Origin: Cobetia sp. L2A1
GTDB lineage: Bacteria; Pseudomonadota; Gammaproteobacteria; Pseudomonadales; Halomonadaceae
DNA: 64,000 nt
Assembly: GCF_009796845.1 (NCBI RefSeq)
Contig: NZ_CP047025.1
Coordinates: 4,030,001 to 4,094,000 of the forward strand
Reading direction: 5' to 3'
Shown: positions 18,980 through 29,161 of the stretch, piece after piece
Position numbering within the stretch: position 1 is the first letter of the stretch
Layout of the letters: every line of letters starts with the position of its first letter
Position numbers and translations under genes: made by a program
Notes under the pieces: generated by a model
Seen by the model: only the letters and a program-made list of their open reading frames with translations
The model's database searches: none
Told to the model about the DNA's origin: nothing

Positions 18980-19014
18980 GTCGCCTGCAACTTCAATGCC
19001 TCAGCACCAGATGA

Positions 19015-19046
19015 GCCACCTGCCTTGCAGGTGGCGCATTTCATTT
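19015..19046 (+). terminator. Rho-independent terminator of ubiCA
   Basis: A perfect 9-bp stem (19015-19023 with 19027-19035) with a CTT loop is followed by a T-rich stretch (GCATTTCATTTT). Confidence 0.8.
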
Positions 19047-19122
19047 TGAAAAGGATAAAAATACTCGCCAACGTGGAGTTCAGCCCTCTGGTCGCAAGCT
19101 CAGCAAGCTGCCATGCTTGCCA

Positions 19123-19177
19123 CTGTCATCTCGTTGTCATACAAGCGGGGTGTAATCGTCATCGACCTGTCATTTTG
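19123..19177 (+). promoter_or_regulatory. Pho box array upstream of phoB
   Basis: CTGTCAT (19123) and TTGTCAT (19134), then TCGTCAT (19156) and CTGTCAT (19167), lie at exact 11-bp phase, with a degenerate unit expected at 19145. The first pair, 7+4+7 nt, matches the PhoB binding consensus CTGTCAT-N4-CTGTCAT closely. The array ends 34 nt before the phoB ATG, so PhoB very likely regulates its own operon. Confidence 0.8.
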
Positions 19178-19210
19178 GCGCCTGCGCCGACTGCTGCCTG
19201 GGATCTAGCG

Positions 19211-19900
19211 ATGAGCTCCAAGACTGTACTGATTGTCGACGACGAATCTTCGATACGCGAGATGATCGCCGTCGCACTGGAAATGGCGGATTACCGCGTG
19301 CTGGAGGCCGATAACGCCCAGGACGCTCACGCCATCGTGGTTGATGACAAGCCTGACCTGCTACTGCTGGACTGGATGATGCCAGGGACCAGTGGGCTGG
19401 AACTGGCGCGGCGTCTCAAGCGTGATGAGACCACCGCCGAGATTCCCATCATCCTGTTGACCGCCAAGGGCGAGGAAGACAACAAGATTCAAGGGCTGGA
19501 AGCGGGAGCTGATGATTACATCACCAAGCCCTTCTCACCCCGGGAATTGGTAGCCCGACTCAAGGCCGTACTGCGTCGCACGACGCCCAAGGGAGTCGAA
19601 GAGGCAGTGGAAGTCGAGGGCTTGATGCTCGACCCTGCCAGCCATCGCGTCACCGCGCATGGCAGCTCTCTGGAAGTCGGCCCGACCGAGTACCGCCTGC
19701 TGCAGTTCTTCATGACCCATCAGGAGCGTGCCTACACCCGTAGTCAGCTGCTGGATCAGGTATGGGGCGGTAATGTCTATGTCGAGGAACGCACCGTGGA
19801 CGTGCATATTCGCCGTCTACGCAAGGCGCTGGGCGAAAGCCATCAGCACCTGATTCAGACCGTGCGCGGCACCGGCTACCGCTTCAGCGCCCAGGCCTGA
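19211..19900 (+). CDS. phoB: Phosphate-regulon response regulator PhoB
   Basis: 229 residues. The receiver domain has DDE at 10-12, the phosphoacceptor D54 in LLLLDWMMPG, and K105-type lysine in DDYITKPFSP. The C-terminal winged helix (about 130-229) has VGPTEYRLLQFFMTH and the recognition region ERTVDVHIRRLRKAL. It activates the Pho regulon when phosphate is scarce. The frame is open back to 19025, but ATG 19211 gives the exact E. coli PhoB length, and the Pho box lies before it. It is 7 nt upstream of phoR. Confidence 0.97.
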   Translation: MSSKTVLIVDDESSIREMIAVALEMADYRVLEADNAQDAHAIVVDDKPDLLLLDWMMPGTSGLELARRLKRDETTAEIPIILLTAKGEEDNKIQGLEAGADDYITKPFSPRELVARLKAVLRRTTPKGVEEAVEVEGLMLDPASHRVTAHGSSLEVGPTEYRLLQFFMTHQERAYTRSQLLDQVWGGNVYVEERTVDVHIRRLRKALGESHQHLIQTVRGTGYRFSAQA

Positions 19901-19907
19901 GGCGTAG

Positions 19908-21203
19908 ATGCGCTACTGGACGAATGAGCTATGGCGACTCGGCTATCTGGTCGGTGGCTTCGGGTTGATTGGTGGTTTGCTCGGCTTCCTTGCCTGGGGG
20001 CTTACGCTAGGGTTGGCACTGTATCTTTTCGTGCACCTGCGCCATCTCAAGAGTCTCTACACCTGGCTGATCACCAATCCCCATGAAGAGCCTCCGCCGG
20101 GTGATGGCGTGTGGGGAGATCTGCTCGATCGCCTGTATCGTTACCAGAAGGGCCAGCGCAAGGCACAGGAGCGCTTGCGCAGTATCCTCAACCGTATTCA
20201 GGAATCTTCCGAGGCAATGCGTGATGGCCTGGTGATGCTGGATAACCACGGTGACATGGAGTGGTGGAACAGCGCTGCCGAGCAGCTTATCGGTCTCAAG
20301 GCCAGTCATGATCGCGGTCAGCACGTCACCAACTATCTGCGTGATCCTGCCTTCATCGACTACTTCAATCGGCTCGACTATCGCGAGCCGCTGACGCTTC
20401 AGTCACCGCTGTCAGATAACATGATCTTGCAGGTGTCCATCACGCTGTTTGGCGATAACGAACGTCTGGTAATGGCACGTGACGTGACGCGCCTCTATCA
20501 ACTGGAAGAAATGCGCCGCGACTTCGTGGCGAATGTCTCTCATGAGCTGCGCACGCCGTTGACGGTGCTGGCGGGCTATCTGGAAACCTACAACGACTAT
20601 GCCAGTGATCTACCGCCCCGCTGGCAGCGTGGTCTGGGGCAGATGCAGAGCCAGACAGACCGCATGCAGCACCTGGTGGAAGATTTGCTGACCCTCTCGC
20701 GACTGGAAACTGACGAGCTGACTGGCGAGGGGCATTGCCTCAACATGCCGGCTTTGCTGGAACAAATCCGTGAAGATGCAGCGGGACTCTCTCAGGGACG
20801 TCACACCTTCTCCGTGGAGGCAGAGACCACATTTTCACTCTGCGGAGAGGAGCAGGAGTTGCGCAGTGCCATCTCGAATCTGGTCTTCAATGCCGTACGC
20901 TACACCCCGGAAGGCTGTCATATCACACTGCGCTGGCGCGCGACCGATGACGATTTGATAGTGGAAGTCGAAGATGACGGTGATGGCATTGATCCTGTTC
21001 ATCTGCCGCGCTTGACCGAGCGCTTCTACCGTATCGACAAGGGGCGCAGCACGGCGACCGGTGGAACCGGTCTGGGACTCGCTATCGTCAAGCATGTGCT
21101 GATTCGCCACCAGGGCCATCTGGACATTGATAGCCACCCTGGCGAAGGGTCCCGCTTCCGGTGTCATTTTCCGGCATCACGGCGCTGTACGCGGGATAAC
21201 TGA
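19908..21203 (+). CDS. phoR: Phosphate-regulon sensor histidine kinase PhoR
   Basis: 431 residues. Two hydrophobic segments near residues 12-42 anchor it in the inner membrane with almost no periplasmic domain, the PhoR layout. A PAS domain (about 95-190) includes EAMRDGLVMLDNHGDMEWWN. The dimerisation/phosphoacceptor motif is FVANVSHELRTPLT with H212; the catalytic N-box is ISNLVFNAVRYTP, and the G-boxes are EDDGDGID and GTGLGLAIVKH. It senses phosphate through the Pst transporter and PhoU and phosphorylates PhoB. It is in an operon with phoB, ending in a large hairpin. Confidence 0.96.
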   Translation: MRYWTNELWRLGYLVGGFGLIGGLLGFLAWGLTLGLALYLFVHLRHLKSLYTWLITNPHEEPPPGDGVWGDLLDRLYRYQKGQRKAQERLRSILNRIQESSEAMRDGLVMLDNHGDMEWWNSAAEQLIGLKASHDRGQHVTNYLRDPAFIDYFNRLDYREPLTLQSPLSDNMILQVSITLFGDNERLVMARDVTRLYQLEEMRRDFVANVSHELRTPLTVLAGYLETYNDYASDLPPRWQRGLGQMQSQTDRMQHLVEDLLTLSRLETDELTGEGHCLNMPALLEQIREDAAGLSQGRHTFSVEAETTFSLCGEEQELRSAISNLVFNAVRYTPEGCHITLRWRATDDDLIVEVEDDGDGIDPVHLPRLTERFYRIDKGRSTATGGTGLGLAIVKHVLIRHQGHLDIDSHPGEGSRFRCHFPASRRCTRDN

Positions 21204-21240
21204 TGGATGGGAGCTCGCGAGCCCCTCTTCTGTTATGCGC

Positions 21241-21297
21241 ATACGACAACGCCCCGTAGTGTCCTCATGATGAGGCCATTACGGGGCGTTGTCGTAT
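21241..21297. terminator. Bidirectional terminator-like cruciform between phoR and cysZ
   Basis: A perfect 18-bp stem (21241-21258 with 21280-21297) encloses a second palindrome at 21263-21275 in its loop. It closes phoR on plus and cysZ on minus. There is no strong T-run. Confidence 0.7.
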
Positions 21298-21326
21298 TCC
21301 TCTATCACCTCACCTGTCAGCCGCTG

Positions 21327-22052
21327 TCACACCGGTGCAGGCAACTGGCGATAGTGGCTCTGCCACATCAACACGGCACCCGCGACAGCACCGGGGATCA
21401 ATAGCAGATTGGCCAACGGTACCAGCGTCACGACAAAGACCACGCCCCCGAAGGTCAGCGACGGCCACCAGCGCGCCTTGAGACGCTGCTTCATGTCACC
21501 AAAGCTGACCTGATGGTTGTCCATTGGATAGTCGAGATACTGAATCGCCATGCTCCAGGCTGAGAACAGCCCCCATAACAACGGCGAGAGCAGATTCAGC
21601 CCCGGGATGAAGCCGATGATGAACAACGCGATCATGCGTGGAATGAAATAGCCCAGCTTGGCCATCTCACGACTGAGTGAGTCAATGCCAATCTTCATCA
21701 GGCCACGATCATCATCGATCAGGGTGCCATCAAGGCGATGCTCGACCTTCTCGGCAAGAATGCCGTAAAAAGGCGCGGCGATCAGATTGGTCACCAGGCT
21801 GAAAGTAAAGAACACCACCAATAACAGACTCAACACCAGTACCGGCCAGATCAACCAACTCAGCCATTCCAGCCAGCTGGGTACCTTGAGCATCCAGTAG
21901 TCGATCCAACCGCCAAACTGGCTGAACAGTACCCACAGCGTCACGCTATAGAGCACCAGGTTGATCGCCAGCGGCACGAACACGAAGCGACGCAACCCTG
22001 GGGTGTAGACCATGCGGGTCCCGCGGACCAGCGCCGATACGGCATCAATCAT
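21327..22052 (-). CDS. cysZ: Sulfate transporter CysZ
   Basis: 241 residues with the EI24/CysZ pattern. It begins MIDAVSALVRGTRMVYTPGLRRFVFVPL, followed by hydrophobic segments; NLIAAPFYGILAEKVE and PLLWGLFSAWSMAIQYLDYPMDNH are characteristic family stretches. CysZ is a high-affinity sulfate importer in the inner membrane feeding cysteine synthesis. The gene is separate from cys genes here and lies between phoR and phoU, convergent to phoR. In Pseudomonas other genes occupy this gap. The upstream start ATG is simple. Confidence 0.88.
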   Translation of the reverse strand: MIDAVSALVRGTRMVYTPGLRRFVFVPLAINLVLYSVTLWVLFSQFGGWIDYWMLKVPSWLEWLSWLIWPVLVLSLLLVVFFTFSLVTNLIAAPFYGILAEKVEHRLDGTLIDDDRGLMKIGIDSLSREMAKLGYFIPRMIALFIIGFIPGLNLLSPLLWGLFSAWSMAIQYLDYPMDNHQVSFGDMKQRLKARWWPSLTFGGVVFVVTLVPLANLLLIPGAVAGAVLMWQSHYRQLPAPV

Positions 22053-22156
22053 GCGACGTCCTCGTCATCTAAAATGAAGCGGCTGCTCTGTGGCGGCCGG
22101 AGCCACACCCTAGCATTCCCGACCGCGCTGCGCAGCAGCAATGCCTGCAGATGCAA

Positions 22157-22194
22157 ACGCCCCGCAGGCACTCGTGAGAGCATCTGCGGGGCGT
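22157..22194 (-). terminator. Terminator-like hairpin at the end of the pst-phoU operon
   Basis: A perfect 11-bp G+C stem (22157-22167 with 22184-22194) lies 91 nt after the phoU stop on the minus strand, followed by TTTG. Confidence 0.6.
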
Positions 22195-22284
22195 CTTGTG
22201 ATTCGATGACATGAGGGAGACAAGGTTGTAACGATGAGCGCCAGCACATCTCTCAGGTGTCAGCCCGCACCGACTACACCGTTC

Positions 22285-23010
22285 TCAACGCTTGTCGAAA
22301 TCCTGCGGCTTAAGATCGTGGGTATCGGTATGACGCACGTCCACGCCCTTGACCAGGAAGATGACGTATTCAGCAAGGTTGTCAGCGTGATCACCGATAC
22401 GTTCCAGCGCGCGCAGAATCCACATCACGTTGAGCACCGGCGTGATCTGACGCGCATCTTCCATCATGAAGGTCATCAGTGAGCGCATGGCACTCTGATA
22501 TTCCTGATCCACCGAGACATCTTCGCGCAATACCTTGAGAGCCAGATCCGTGTCAAAGCGGGCGAAGGCCGTAAGCGCATCACGCACCATGCTGCGGACA
22601 TGTTGGCTGAGGTGGCGCACCTCGACCATGCCGCGCGGGCTCTGGCCATTTTCGACCAACGACAGGGCATTGCGTGCAATCTTGCTTGATTCATCACCGA
22701 TGCGCTCGAGATCAGACGTGGCGCGAATGACCGCCAGCACCAGACGCAGATCAGAGGCGGCTGGCTGACGGCGTGCCAGCACGCGGGTGCACTCGTCATC
22801 AATCTTGAGCTGCATGTCGTTGACGGCCTTGTCATTGTCACGCACACGAGTCGCCAACTCACTATCACCTTCCAACAGCGCGGTGACGGCATCCTGCAAT
22901 TGCTTTTCTACCAGACCGCCCATGGCCAGAAGGTGTGTCTTCAGCGCATCCAGCTCGTGATTGAACTGCTGAGATATGTGCTTGCCGTGCGAATCGCTGG
23001 TGATATCCAT
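22285..23010 (-). CDS. phoU: Phosphate signalling complex protein PhoU
   Basis: 241 residues. Two three-helix repeats each have the conserved ExxRIGD motif: SDLERIGDESSKIARNAL in the first and ALERIGDHADNLAEYVIF in the second, which bind metal clusters. PhoU links Pst transporter activity to PhoR and keeps the regulon off in phosphate-rich conditions. The start is ATG 23010, preceded by GGGAGAGG at close spacing; the open frame up to 23154 is not conserved. It is the last gene of pstSCAB-phoU, 196 nt after pstB. Confidence 0.95.
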   Translation of the reverse strand: MDITSDSHGKHISQQFNHELDALKTHLLAMGGLVEKQLQDAVTALLEGDSELATRVRDNDKAVNDMQLKIDDECTRVLARRQPAASDLRLVLAVIRATSDLERIGDESSKIARNALSLVENGQSPRGMVEVRHLSQHVRSMVRDALTAFARFDTDLALKVLREDVSVDQEYQSAMRSLMTFMMEDARQITPVLNVMWILRALERIGDHADNLAEYVIFLVKGVDVRHTDTHDLKPQDFDKR

Positions 23011-23206
23011 TACCCTCTCCCGGGAAGTCATCCGCCGAGGAAGGCGGTATGTGACATGAGTGACATTACAAGTATGGGCCGTGCAGCATGGCGTAGCACA
23101 GGTGTCTCCCACCCAGCATGCCAATGCATGATGACAGTTTTGTTGCACTGCCATCAGAACGGCCTGATACGAGGGCCGGGACGCTCAACTGCATCCTCAC
23201 TCAGGC

Positions 23207-24046
23207 TTAACCAAAGCGACCCGTGATGTAGTCTTCTGTCTGGCGACGGCGCGGATTGGTAAACAGCTGATCGGTGGGTGCGTACTCCACCAGCCGACCC
23301 TCATGCAGGAAGGCGGTAGCATCAGAGACCCGTGCCGCCTGCTGCATGTTATGGGTGACGATGACCAGCGTCAGGCGTGAACGCAGCGAGCGGATCAACT
23401 CCTCAATCTTCAGTGTCGAGATTGGGTCCAGCGCCGACGCTGGCTCATCGAGCAGCAATACCTCTGGCTCTACCGCTAGCGCACGAGCAATCACCAGCCG
23501 TTGCTGTTGGCCGCCGGAGAGGCCTAGTGCACTGTCGAACAGACGGTCTTTCACCTCATCCCACAATGCGGCGGCACGCAGGCAGGCCTCGACCTTGTCA
23601 TCCAGGTGGCGCTTGTCACGCACACCGACCAAGCGCAGTCCGAAGGCAACATTCTCATAGACCGACATCGGGAAGGGGTTGGGAGCCTGGAAGACCATGC
23701 CGACGCGACGGCGCAGCATCGGGACATCAACGCCACGCGCATGAATGTCCTCACCTTCCAGCCGTATCTCTCCCGTCAGATGCGACTGCTCATCGAGATC
23801 CGTCATGCGGTTGAAAGTCCGCAACAGACTCGACTTGCCACACCCGGACGGGCCGATGAAGGCTGTAACGCGCTTGCGTGCAATACACAGACTGATGTCA
23901 TCCAGCGCACTCTGCTGACGCCCCTCGCGCGAGCGATACCCCAGCGAGAGACCGCGCGTTTCCAGGCAGACATCACTCGTAGCAATGCGAGTCGAATCCT
24001 GGGGTGGTGTCATCCGTGTACGCACTGTCTCGTCATCACGACTCAT
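23207..24046 (-). CDS. pstB: Phosphate ABC transporter ATP-binding protein PstB
   Basis: 279 residues. Walker A is GPSGCGKSS at residues 65-73, the PstB-typical Q-loop stretch [22 protein letters not shown] follows, the ABC signature is [11 protein letters not shown] and Walker B is [13 protein letters not shown], with THNM as the switch histidine. It powers high-affinity phosphate import. Its ATG overlaps the pstA stop codon (ATGA), indicating translational coupling. The N-terminal 28 residues are a little longer than in E. coli (257). Confidence 0.96.
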   Translation of the reverse strand: MSRDDETVRTRMTPPQDSTRIATSDVCLETRGLSLGYRSREGRQQSALDDISLCIARKRVTAFIGPSGCGKSSLLRTFNRMTDLDEQSHLTGEIRLEGEDIHARGVDVPMLRRRVGMVFQAPNPFPMSVYENVAFGLRLVGVRDKRHLDDKVEACLRAAALWDEVKDRLFDSALGLSGGQQQRLVIARALAVEPEVLLLDEPASALDPISTLKIEELIRSLRSRLTLVIVTHNMQQAARVSDATAFLHEGRLVEYAPTDQLFTNPRRRQTEDYITGRFG

Positions 24047-25848
24047 TCGGTGGCCCCCTTATAACGTTGTGCCAGCAGGTGACGCAGGCGGATGGCACTC
24101 AGATTGAGGCACAGAATGACGGCCACCAGCACCAATGCGGTGGCATATACCAGCGGGCGGTTACTGAAGGCATCGCTGCTCTGGAACGCCAGATCATAGA
24201 CCTGATGCCCGAGGTGCATGAATTTACGGTCGAGATGGAGCCACGGGAAGCTGTCATCGACCGGCAATTCCGGCGCCAACTTGACCACCCCGACCAGCAT
24301 CAACGGTGCCACCTCACCGGCGGCACGAGCCACTGCCAGAATCAGACCCGTCATCAGCGCAGGGGAAGCGGCAGGCACTATCACGCGGCGCAGTGTCTCA
24401 AGGCGCGTCGCCCCGAGCGCCAGAGCCCCTTCACGTAGCCGCTGTGGCACACGTGCCAACCCCTCTTCAGTGGCCACGATAACCACCGGCAACGTCAATA
24501 ACGCCAGCGTCAGCGAAGCCCACAGGATACCGCCGGTACCGAAGGTGGGCGTGGGTAGCTGGTCGGCATAAAACAGACGATCAATCCCCGCACCCACCCC
24601 GTAGACAAAGAAACCCAGCCCGAAGACACCGTAAACAATCGACGGCACACCGGCCAGATTGCGCAGTGCAATGCGCGTCAGTTGCGTGAGGCGTCCCTGG
24701 TGCGCCACCTCATGCAGGTAGAGCGCTGCCATGACACCAAAAGGCATTACGATGACTGACATCAACACCACCATCAGCACGGTGCCGAAGATCGCCGGCC
24801 AGGCACCTTCACCACCGTCATTGGACGTACCGGAGACAAAATCCGCGAATCTGCTCAATGTCAGGGAAAGGCGCCCGCCAAATCCCAGCGCGTTAGGCTG
24901 CCAGACACGCTTGATATCATCCAGCGCTACCTGACCGTCATATCCACCGCGCCCTGCGAGGCTCAGCTGACCAGCTGTCAGTGCATCGCGAAGCGTCATG
25001 AGGTGTTGTTCACGCTGGATAAGCGCCTGACGGGCAGTCTCTATCTTCTCTGCAAGTGCCGGCGATACCTCTCCACTATTGAGGCTGGCGGTACCCTGCT
25101 GCATGAGATCAGAAAGCTGCTCGCTCAGCTGTTTGCTGTCACTGCGCAGAGCCGCCAGATTACGCCGCTGCCCCTCGAGATGCGCCAGGCGTGAAAACAG
25201 TGGCGTGGCGTCATCCACCAGTGGCTTGCCGCTGCCTGTCTCATCAGCAGGACCAGTGGTGACAAGCTCACCTGTTGTGGGATCACTCAGCGATTCCGCC
25301 ATGCCGTAGAGCACCCGGCCATCGCGCAATTCCAGCGCCAACGCCTGCTCAGGAAAGATTAGTGTGTTCAGCATGTCCTTGGGCAACCATCGCCAGCTGG
25401 CGGCGGCACTCTGCTCGGAAGACGTCTGTAACAACCACCATTGCTGAGGCCGAGAGGCACCAGTGGCCATCTGCACATGGCGGACCTCCTCACGCATCAA
25501 CTCACCGAGCAGATGCTGCCCTTTGTCTACTGGTGCTGCGTCTATTGATGTTGTTCCAACGCCCACTCCAGCTTCTGTCGTCTGCACAGAGGCATTGATC
25601 GTGTCAGTCGTCGGGGGCACCAGCGCTATCTCGACAAGGCGCGAGGGCCAGAAATGACCCAACGAGCCCGCCAGCAGCAACCCGACCAGCCCCATCATCA
25701 ATAGCAGCGAGACACTGACCGCCATTGCATTCAGCCATCCCCAAGGGCCGCCATCGCGCCAGTAGCGGGACAATCGTGCAAGTAGGTGCTCCTGCGGGCG
25801 TAGCAAAGAGGGAGATGAAAGTGGCCGAGGCGTCCGAACGGTACTCAT
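24043..25848 (-). CDS. pstA: Phosphate ABC transporter permease PstA (long form)
   Basis: 601 residues, about twice the E. coli length. A membrane anchor near residues 35-58 is followed by a soluble region to about 310 with a heptad-like stretch ([21 protein letters not shown]) likely in the periplasm. The C-terminal permease domain has the EAA-type motif ([42 protein letters not shown]). Long PstA proteins are also known in Pseudomonas. The start ATG 25848 overlaps the pstC stop as ATGA and has AGGAGG 6 nt upstream. Confidence 0.93.
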   Translation of the reverse strand: MSTVRTPRPLSSPSLLRPQEHLLARLSRYWRDGGPWGWLNAMAVSVSLLLMMGLVGLLLAGSLGHFWPSRLVEIALVPPTTDTINASVQTTEAGVGVGTTSIDAAPVDKGQHLLGELMREEVRHVQMATGASRPQQWWLLQTSSEQSAAASWRWLPKDMLNTLIFPEQALALELRDGRVLYGMAESLSDPTTGELVTTGPADETGSGKPLVDDATPLFSRLAHLEGQRRNLAALRSDSKQLSEQLSDLMQQGTASLNSGEVSPALAEKIETARQALIQREQHLMTLRDALTAGQLSLAGRGGYDGQVALDDIKRVWQPNALGFGGRLSLTLSRFADFVSGTSNDGGEGAWPAIFGTVLMVVLMSVIVMPFGVMAALYLHEVAHQGRLTQLTRIALRNLAGVPSIVYGVFGLGFFVYGVGAGIDRLFYADQLPTPTFGTGGILWASLTLALLTLPVVIVATEEGLARVPQRLREGALALGATRLETLRRVIVPAASPALMTGLILAVARAAGEVAPLMLVGVVKLAPELPVDDSFPWLHLDRKFMHLGHQVYDLAFQSSDAFSNRPLVYATALVLVAVILCLNLSAIRLRHLLAQRYKGATE

Positions 25849-28001
25849 CCCCAACCTCCTCGCGCAGGCGGCGCAAATCGCTGACGCAGCACTTCGGCGA
25901 AAGTGTTGACGATGAAGGTGAAAAGAAACAGTGCCAGCGCTGCGAGGAACAGCAGACGATAGTGGCTACTGCCAATGTCGGCTTCCGGCAGCTCGATCGC
26001 AATCGTGGCCGCCAGTGAGCGAAGCCCCTCGAACAGGCTGGCATCCACCAGCGGTGTATTGCCGGCTACCATCAACACGATCATGGTTTCGCCGACGGCA
26101 CGTCCCATGCCAATCATCAGTGCGGAACACACACCCACGGCGGCGGCAGGCAAGATTACGCGGCGCAGAGTTTGCCACGGCGTCGCACCCAATGCGGCAG
26201 AGCCTGCGGCCAGTCCTCTAGGCACAGAGGACAGAGCATCTTCACTCAAGGTAAACAACGTCGGCATCACGGCCAATCCCAATGCCATGCCCGTCACCAG
26301 GGTGTTGCGCTGCGCATAGCCAATCCCGTAATGGCTAAACAGCCACTGCTTGATATCCCCTTCAAACCACCACTGCTCGATATGGCTGGCAATGGTGATA
26401 TCCAGCCATAGCAGCAGCACAAGTAGCGGGAGCAAACCAAAGGCAGCCATGTTTTCCGGTAACACTACCCGCCAGCTGCGCGGTGCGAGCGTCCAGAGAA
26501 AACCAGCCACCATGGTACCCAGTGGAATCAATGCCAGTCCCAACAACACGGCCATCAGCTCGCGCTCGACGAAGGGGGCGACTACCAGTGCCGCAATGAA
26601 GCCGATCACGACGGTCGGTAGTGCCTCCATCATTTCCAATAATGGCTTGATGCGAGACCGCTGACGCGGTGCCATGAAACAGGACACATGGATTGCACAG
26701 CCCAACCCCAGCGGAACGGCAAACAGCAAGCCGACCAATGCGGCCTTGAGCGTGCCCCAGACAATGGGCACCAGTGACAACCGTGGCTCGCTGCGGGTAT
26801 CGCCCATCTGCCAGATCCACTCCGGCGCTGGCCGCCCTTCATACCAAACCTTGCCGAGCAGGGTGGATAATCCGACATCGGGGTGTGGATCATCGATGAC
26901 CAGCCCTTGCGCTGAGGGCTGACCAGCAGAGAGTGACCGAGCGTCGCTGGACGTGTCATCGGCAAGACCCGTCGCCAACAGCTGACGATCATTGCGGCTG
27001 AAGGTCAGTGTCACACCTTCGGCCACTGTCTGAGGCGACAGCCAGTCCTGCACCAGGCGCTGACGCTCGGTAGTCGCCTGATAAAGGCCTAAGCGCCCCG
27101 TAGCATCCAGTGCTGAGAATCCGAGGCTGTGATGGGCGGCGGCAAGCGCCACGATGGGCGCTTCAAGCTCACTATTGAAGGTACCGATAGCGACCAGCGG
27201 CTGGGCATGCCCGGGCTGCACGTAATGCGTCAAGCCACCTGCATCATCACCAATGATCAGGCTTTTGCCACCACGCAAGACACGCAGTGCCGTAATGCGA
27301 GCATGCGGGTGCGTTCCGCGACTGATCATACGGGCCAGCGGACCTGTCTCATCGACGGAGGCCGTCAATTGCCACTGCTGGAAATCATGCTCTCCGGCCG
27401 TGATCAGCAGTCGGCCTGCCATACTTGCCTGCCCTCCGGGACTCTCAAGCCATTGATGCTGCCAAACAGCTTCGGGAGTGTTAAGTGATAGGCGTGCCAG
27501 CCACAGACGGGCACCCAAGGAATCAGACGCACTCATCCACAGCTGATCACCACTGACCATCAAATGAGCAGACGCATGCGCCAGTCCCTCTGGCACGGTG
27601 AGCGGTGTCAAAGGTATCGCGATGGGCAGTGAAGCGGATTCAGTAACATGCACGGGTTGTAGCCGGCCATCTGCCAGCCAGGCCCCTGCAAATGCCAGCT
27701 GGTCGGTGTCGGTCGCGATCAGCGCAGAAGAGGCATCACGCGGCGAAGGCAGGGTTGCAGATGACGCGAGCAAATCATCCAACCGCTGAGACTCGTTATC
27801 AGCGGCAACCGACGTTTCTTGCGCCATCATCGGCTGAGTACTGGCCGGCACTAGCAACGGCCACGACACACTGAACAGATACCCCAGCATCACGATCACT
27901 ACCACCATCACGCCAAGGCCTGACGCGGTCAGCCATAGGCTGGCCAGACGATCGTGCCGCAAGCGGCGACGCTGCATTCGTGAGGCATCAACTGCCGACA
28001 T
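25845..28001 (-). CDS. pstC: Phosphate ABC transporter permease PstC (long form)
   Basis: About 718 residues, more than twice the E. coli size. There is a basic N-terminus, a first membrane segment (about 27-55), then a soluble, probably periplasmic domain of some 370 residues with repeated beta-rich stretches (LAFAGAWLADGRLQPVH, DDAGGLTHYVQPG), and a C-terminal permease domain with SAALGATPWQTLRRVILPAAAVGV and GRAVGETMIVLMVAG. It pairs with PstA to form the phosphate channel. The start is not certain: ATG 28001 is chosen, but an upstream GTG at 28028 and an internal ATG at 27950 remain possible; none has a clear ribosome-binding site. Confidence 0.9.
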   Translation of the reverse strand: MSAVDASRMQRRRLRHDRLASLWLTASGLGVMVVVIVMLGYLFSVSWPLLVPASTQPMMAQETSVAADNESQRLDDLLASSATLPSPRDASSALIATDTDQLAFAGAWLADGRLQPVHVTESASLPIAIPLTPLTVPEGLAHASAHLMVSGDQLWMSASDSLGARLWLARLSLNTPEAVWQHQWLESPGGQASMAGRLLITAGEHDFQQWQLTASVDETGPLARMISRGTHPHARITALRVLRGGKSLIIGDDAGGLTHYVQPGHAQPLVAIGTFNSELEAPIVALAAAHHSLGFSALDATGRLGLYQATTERQRLVQDWLSPQTVAEGVTLTFSRNDRQLLATGLADDTSSDARSLSAGQPSAQGLVIDDPHPDVGLSTLLGKVWYEGRPAPEWIWQMGDTRSEPRLSLVPIVWGTLKAALVGLLFAVPLGLGCAIHVSCFMAPRQRSRIKPLLEMMEALPTVVIGFIAALVVAPFVERELMAVLLGLALIPLGTMVAGFLWTLAPRSWRVVLPENMAAFGLLPLLVLLLWLDITIASHIEQWWFEGDIKQWLFSHYGIGYAQRNTLVTGMALGLAVMPTLFTLSEDALSSVPRGLAAGSAALGATPWQTLRRVILPAAAVGVCSALMIGMGRAVGETMIVLMVAGNTPLVDASLFEGLRSLAATIAIELPEADIGSSHYRLLFLAALALFLFTFIVNTFAEVLRQRFAPPARGGWG

Positions 28002-28114
28002 GAAGAGGTACCACGCGAGAAATTGCACTCAAAAGAGGCTCAGCCGACCAGGCGGAGAGCAAGGAATTCATCAAGATTATGTCCGTAGGATGACAAACAG
28101 GTGACATGACCATC

Positions 28115-29161
28115 TCAGCTCGCGGGTACGCTATCCAGCCCCAGCTGCGTACGCCAGTGATTCAGCTGAGCTTCCGGGAGTGGCACGTATCCTTCACGCA
28201 AGATGGATTGCTGTCCCTGACGCGACATGATCAGCGACAGGAAGGCCTGTTCAAGCGTGGGCAATGGCTTACCCGGAACGCGATTGACATAGATATACAG
28301 TGCGCGCGTGAGCGGATAGCGACCATCGCGAATGCTCGCACGACTAGGCGAGACAGCTGACGGGTACTCATCCGTGCTGACCGGCAGCTGCTTGACCATC
28401 GGCGAAGCCGTGCTGAAGCTGGCGTAGCCTATCCCGCTGGGTGTGGCACCGACTGCCTGAATGATGGAAGCCCATCCTGGCTGTTCGCTGACATCAAGTC
28501 GGAAATCGCCGCCACAAAGCGCAATCCGTCGGAAGGCACCATAGGTGCCAGAGGTGGCGCTACGTCCGTAGAGACTGATCTGCCGCGCCGCCCACCGCCC
28601 GGTCAGCCCCAGGTCTCCCCACTCAAGAAACGCCTTGCTGCCACAGGAATGCGTAGCGGAGAAAATAGCATCCAACTGATGCAAGCTGATTTTCTCCAAC
28701 GGGTTATCGCGATGCACCACGATACCCATCGCATCCAGTGCGACCGGAATACCCAGCGGCGGATAGCCATACTTGTGCTCGAACTCCATCCGCTCCTGCT
28801 CACGCATGGGACGCGACATCAGGCCAATACGGGTAGTGCCGGCCACCAGTGCCGGCGGTGCCGTCGAAGACCCTGCTGCCTGCAACTGCACCCGCACACC
28901 GGGATGATAGCGGTGCAGCTGTGATGCCCAACGTGTGACCAGCGCAGACAGGGTATCAGAGCCGACAGCCGTCAAATTGCCTACCACGCCTGCTACAGGG
29001 CGATATTCCGGGATAGCGGTCGCGGCAGAAGCTGAGCTCATCGCTACCACGGTCATTGCGAGGCCTGCGCAAAGCAGGGCCGCCGTCCTCAAAGAAGAAT
29101 GTGCCGAGGACAGGAAGCGCAAAAGACACTGCAGCGGACGACCTACTGATGACATGACCAT
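28115..29161 (-). CDS. pstS: Phosphate-binding periplasmic protein PstS
   Basis: 348 residues. A signal peptide ends near ASA-ATA (residue about 47). The mature part has GNLTAVGSDTLSALVTRWASQLHRYHPGVRVQLQAAGSSTAPPALVAGTTRIGLMSRPM (split here only by length), with GSDT and SRPM being phosphate-contact regions, and later YGRSATSGTYGAFR. This is the type seen in marine and Pseudomonas PstS proteins. It delivers phosphate to PstCAB. GGGGA stands close before ATG 29161. It is the first gene of pstSCAB-phoU; no good Pho box is visible upstream. Confidence 0.92.
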   Translation of the reverse strand: MVMSSVGRPLQCLLRFLSSAHSSLRTAALLCAGLAMTVVAMSSASAATAIPEYRPVAGVVGNLTAVGSDTLSALVTRWASQLHRYHPGVRVQLQAAGSSTAPPALVAGTTRIGLMSRPMREQERMEFEHKYGYPPLGIPVALDAMGIVVHRDNPLEKISLHQLDAIFSATHSCGSKAFLEWGDLGLTGRWAARQISLYGRSATSGTYGAFRRIALCGGDFRLDVSEQPGWASIIQAVGATPSGIGYASFSTASPMVKQLPVSTDEYPSAVSPSRASIRDGRYPLTRALYIYVNRVPGKPLPTLEQAFLSLIMSRQGQQSILREGYVPLPEAQLNHWRTQLGLDSVPAS

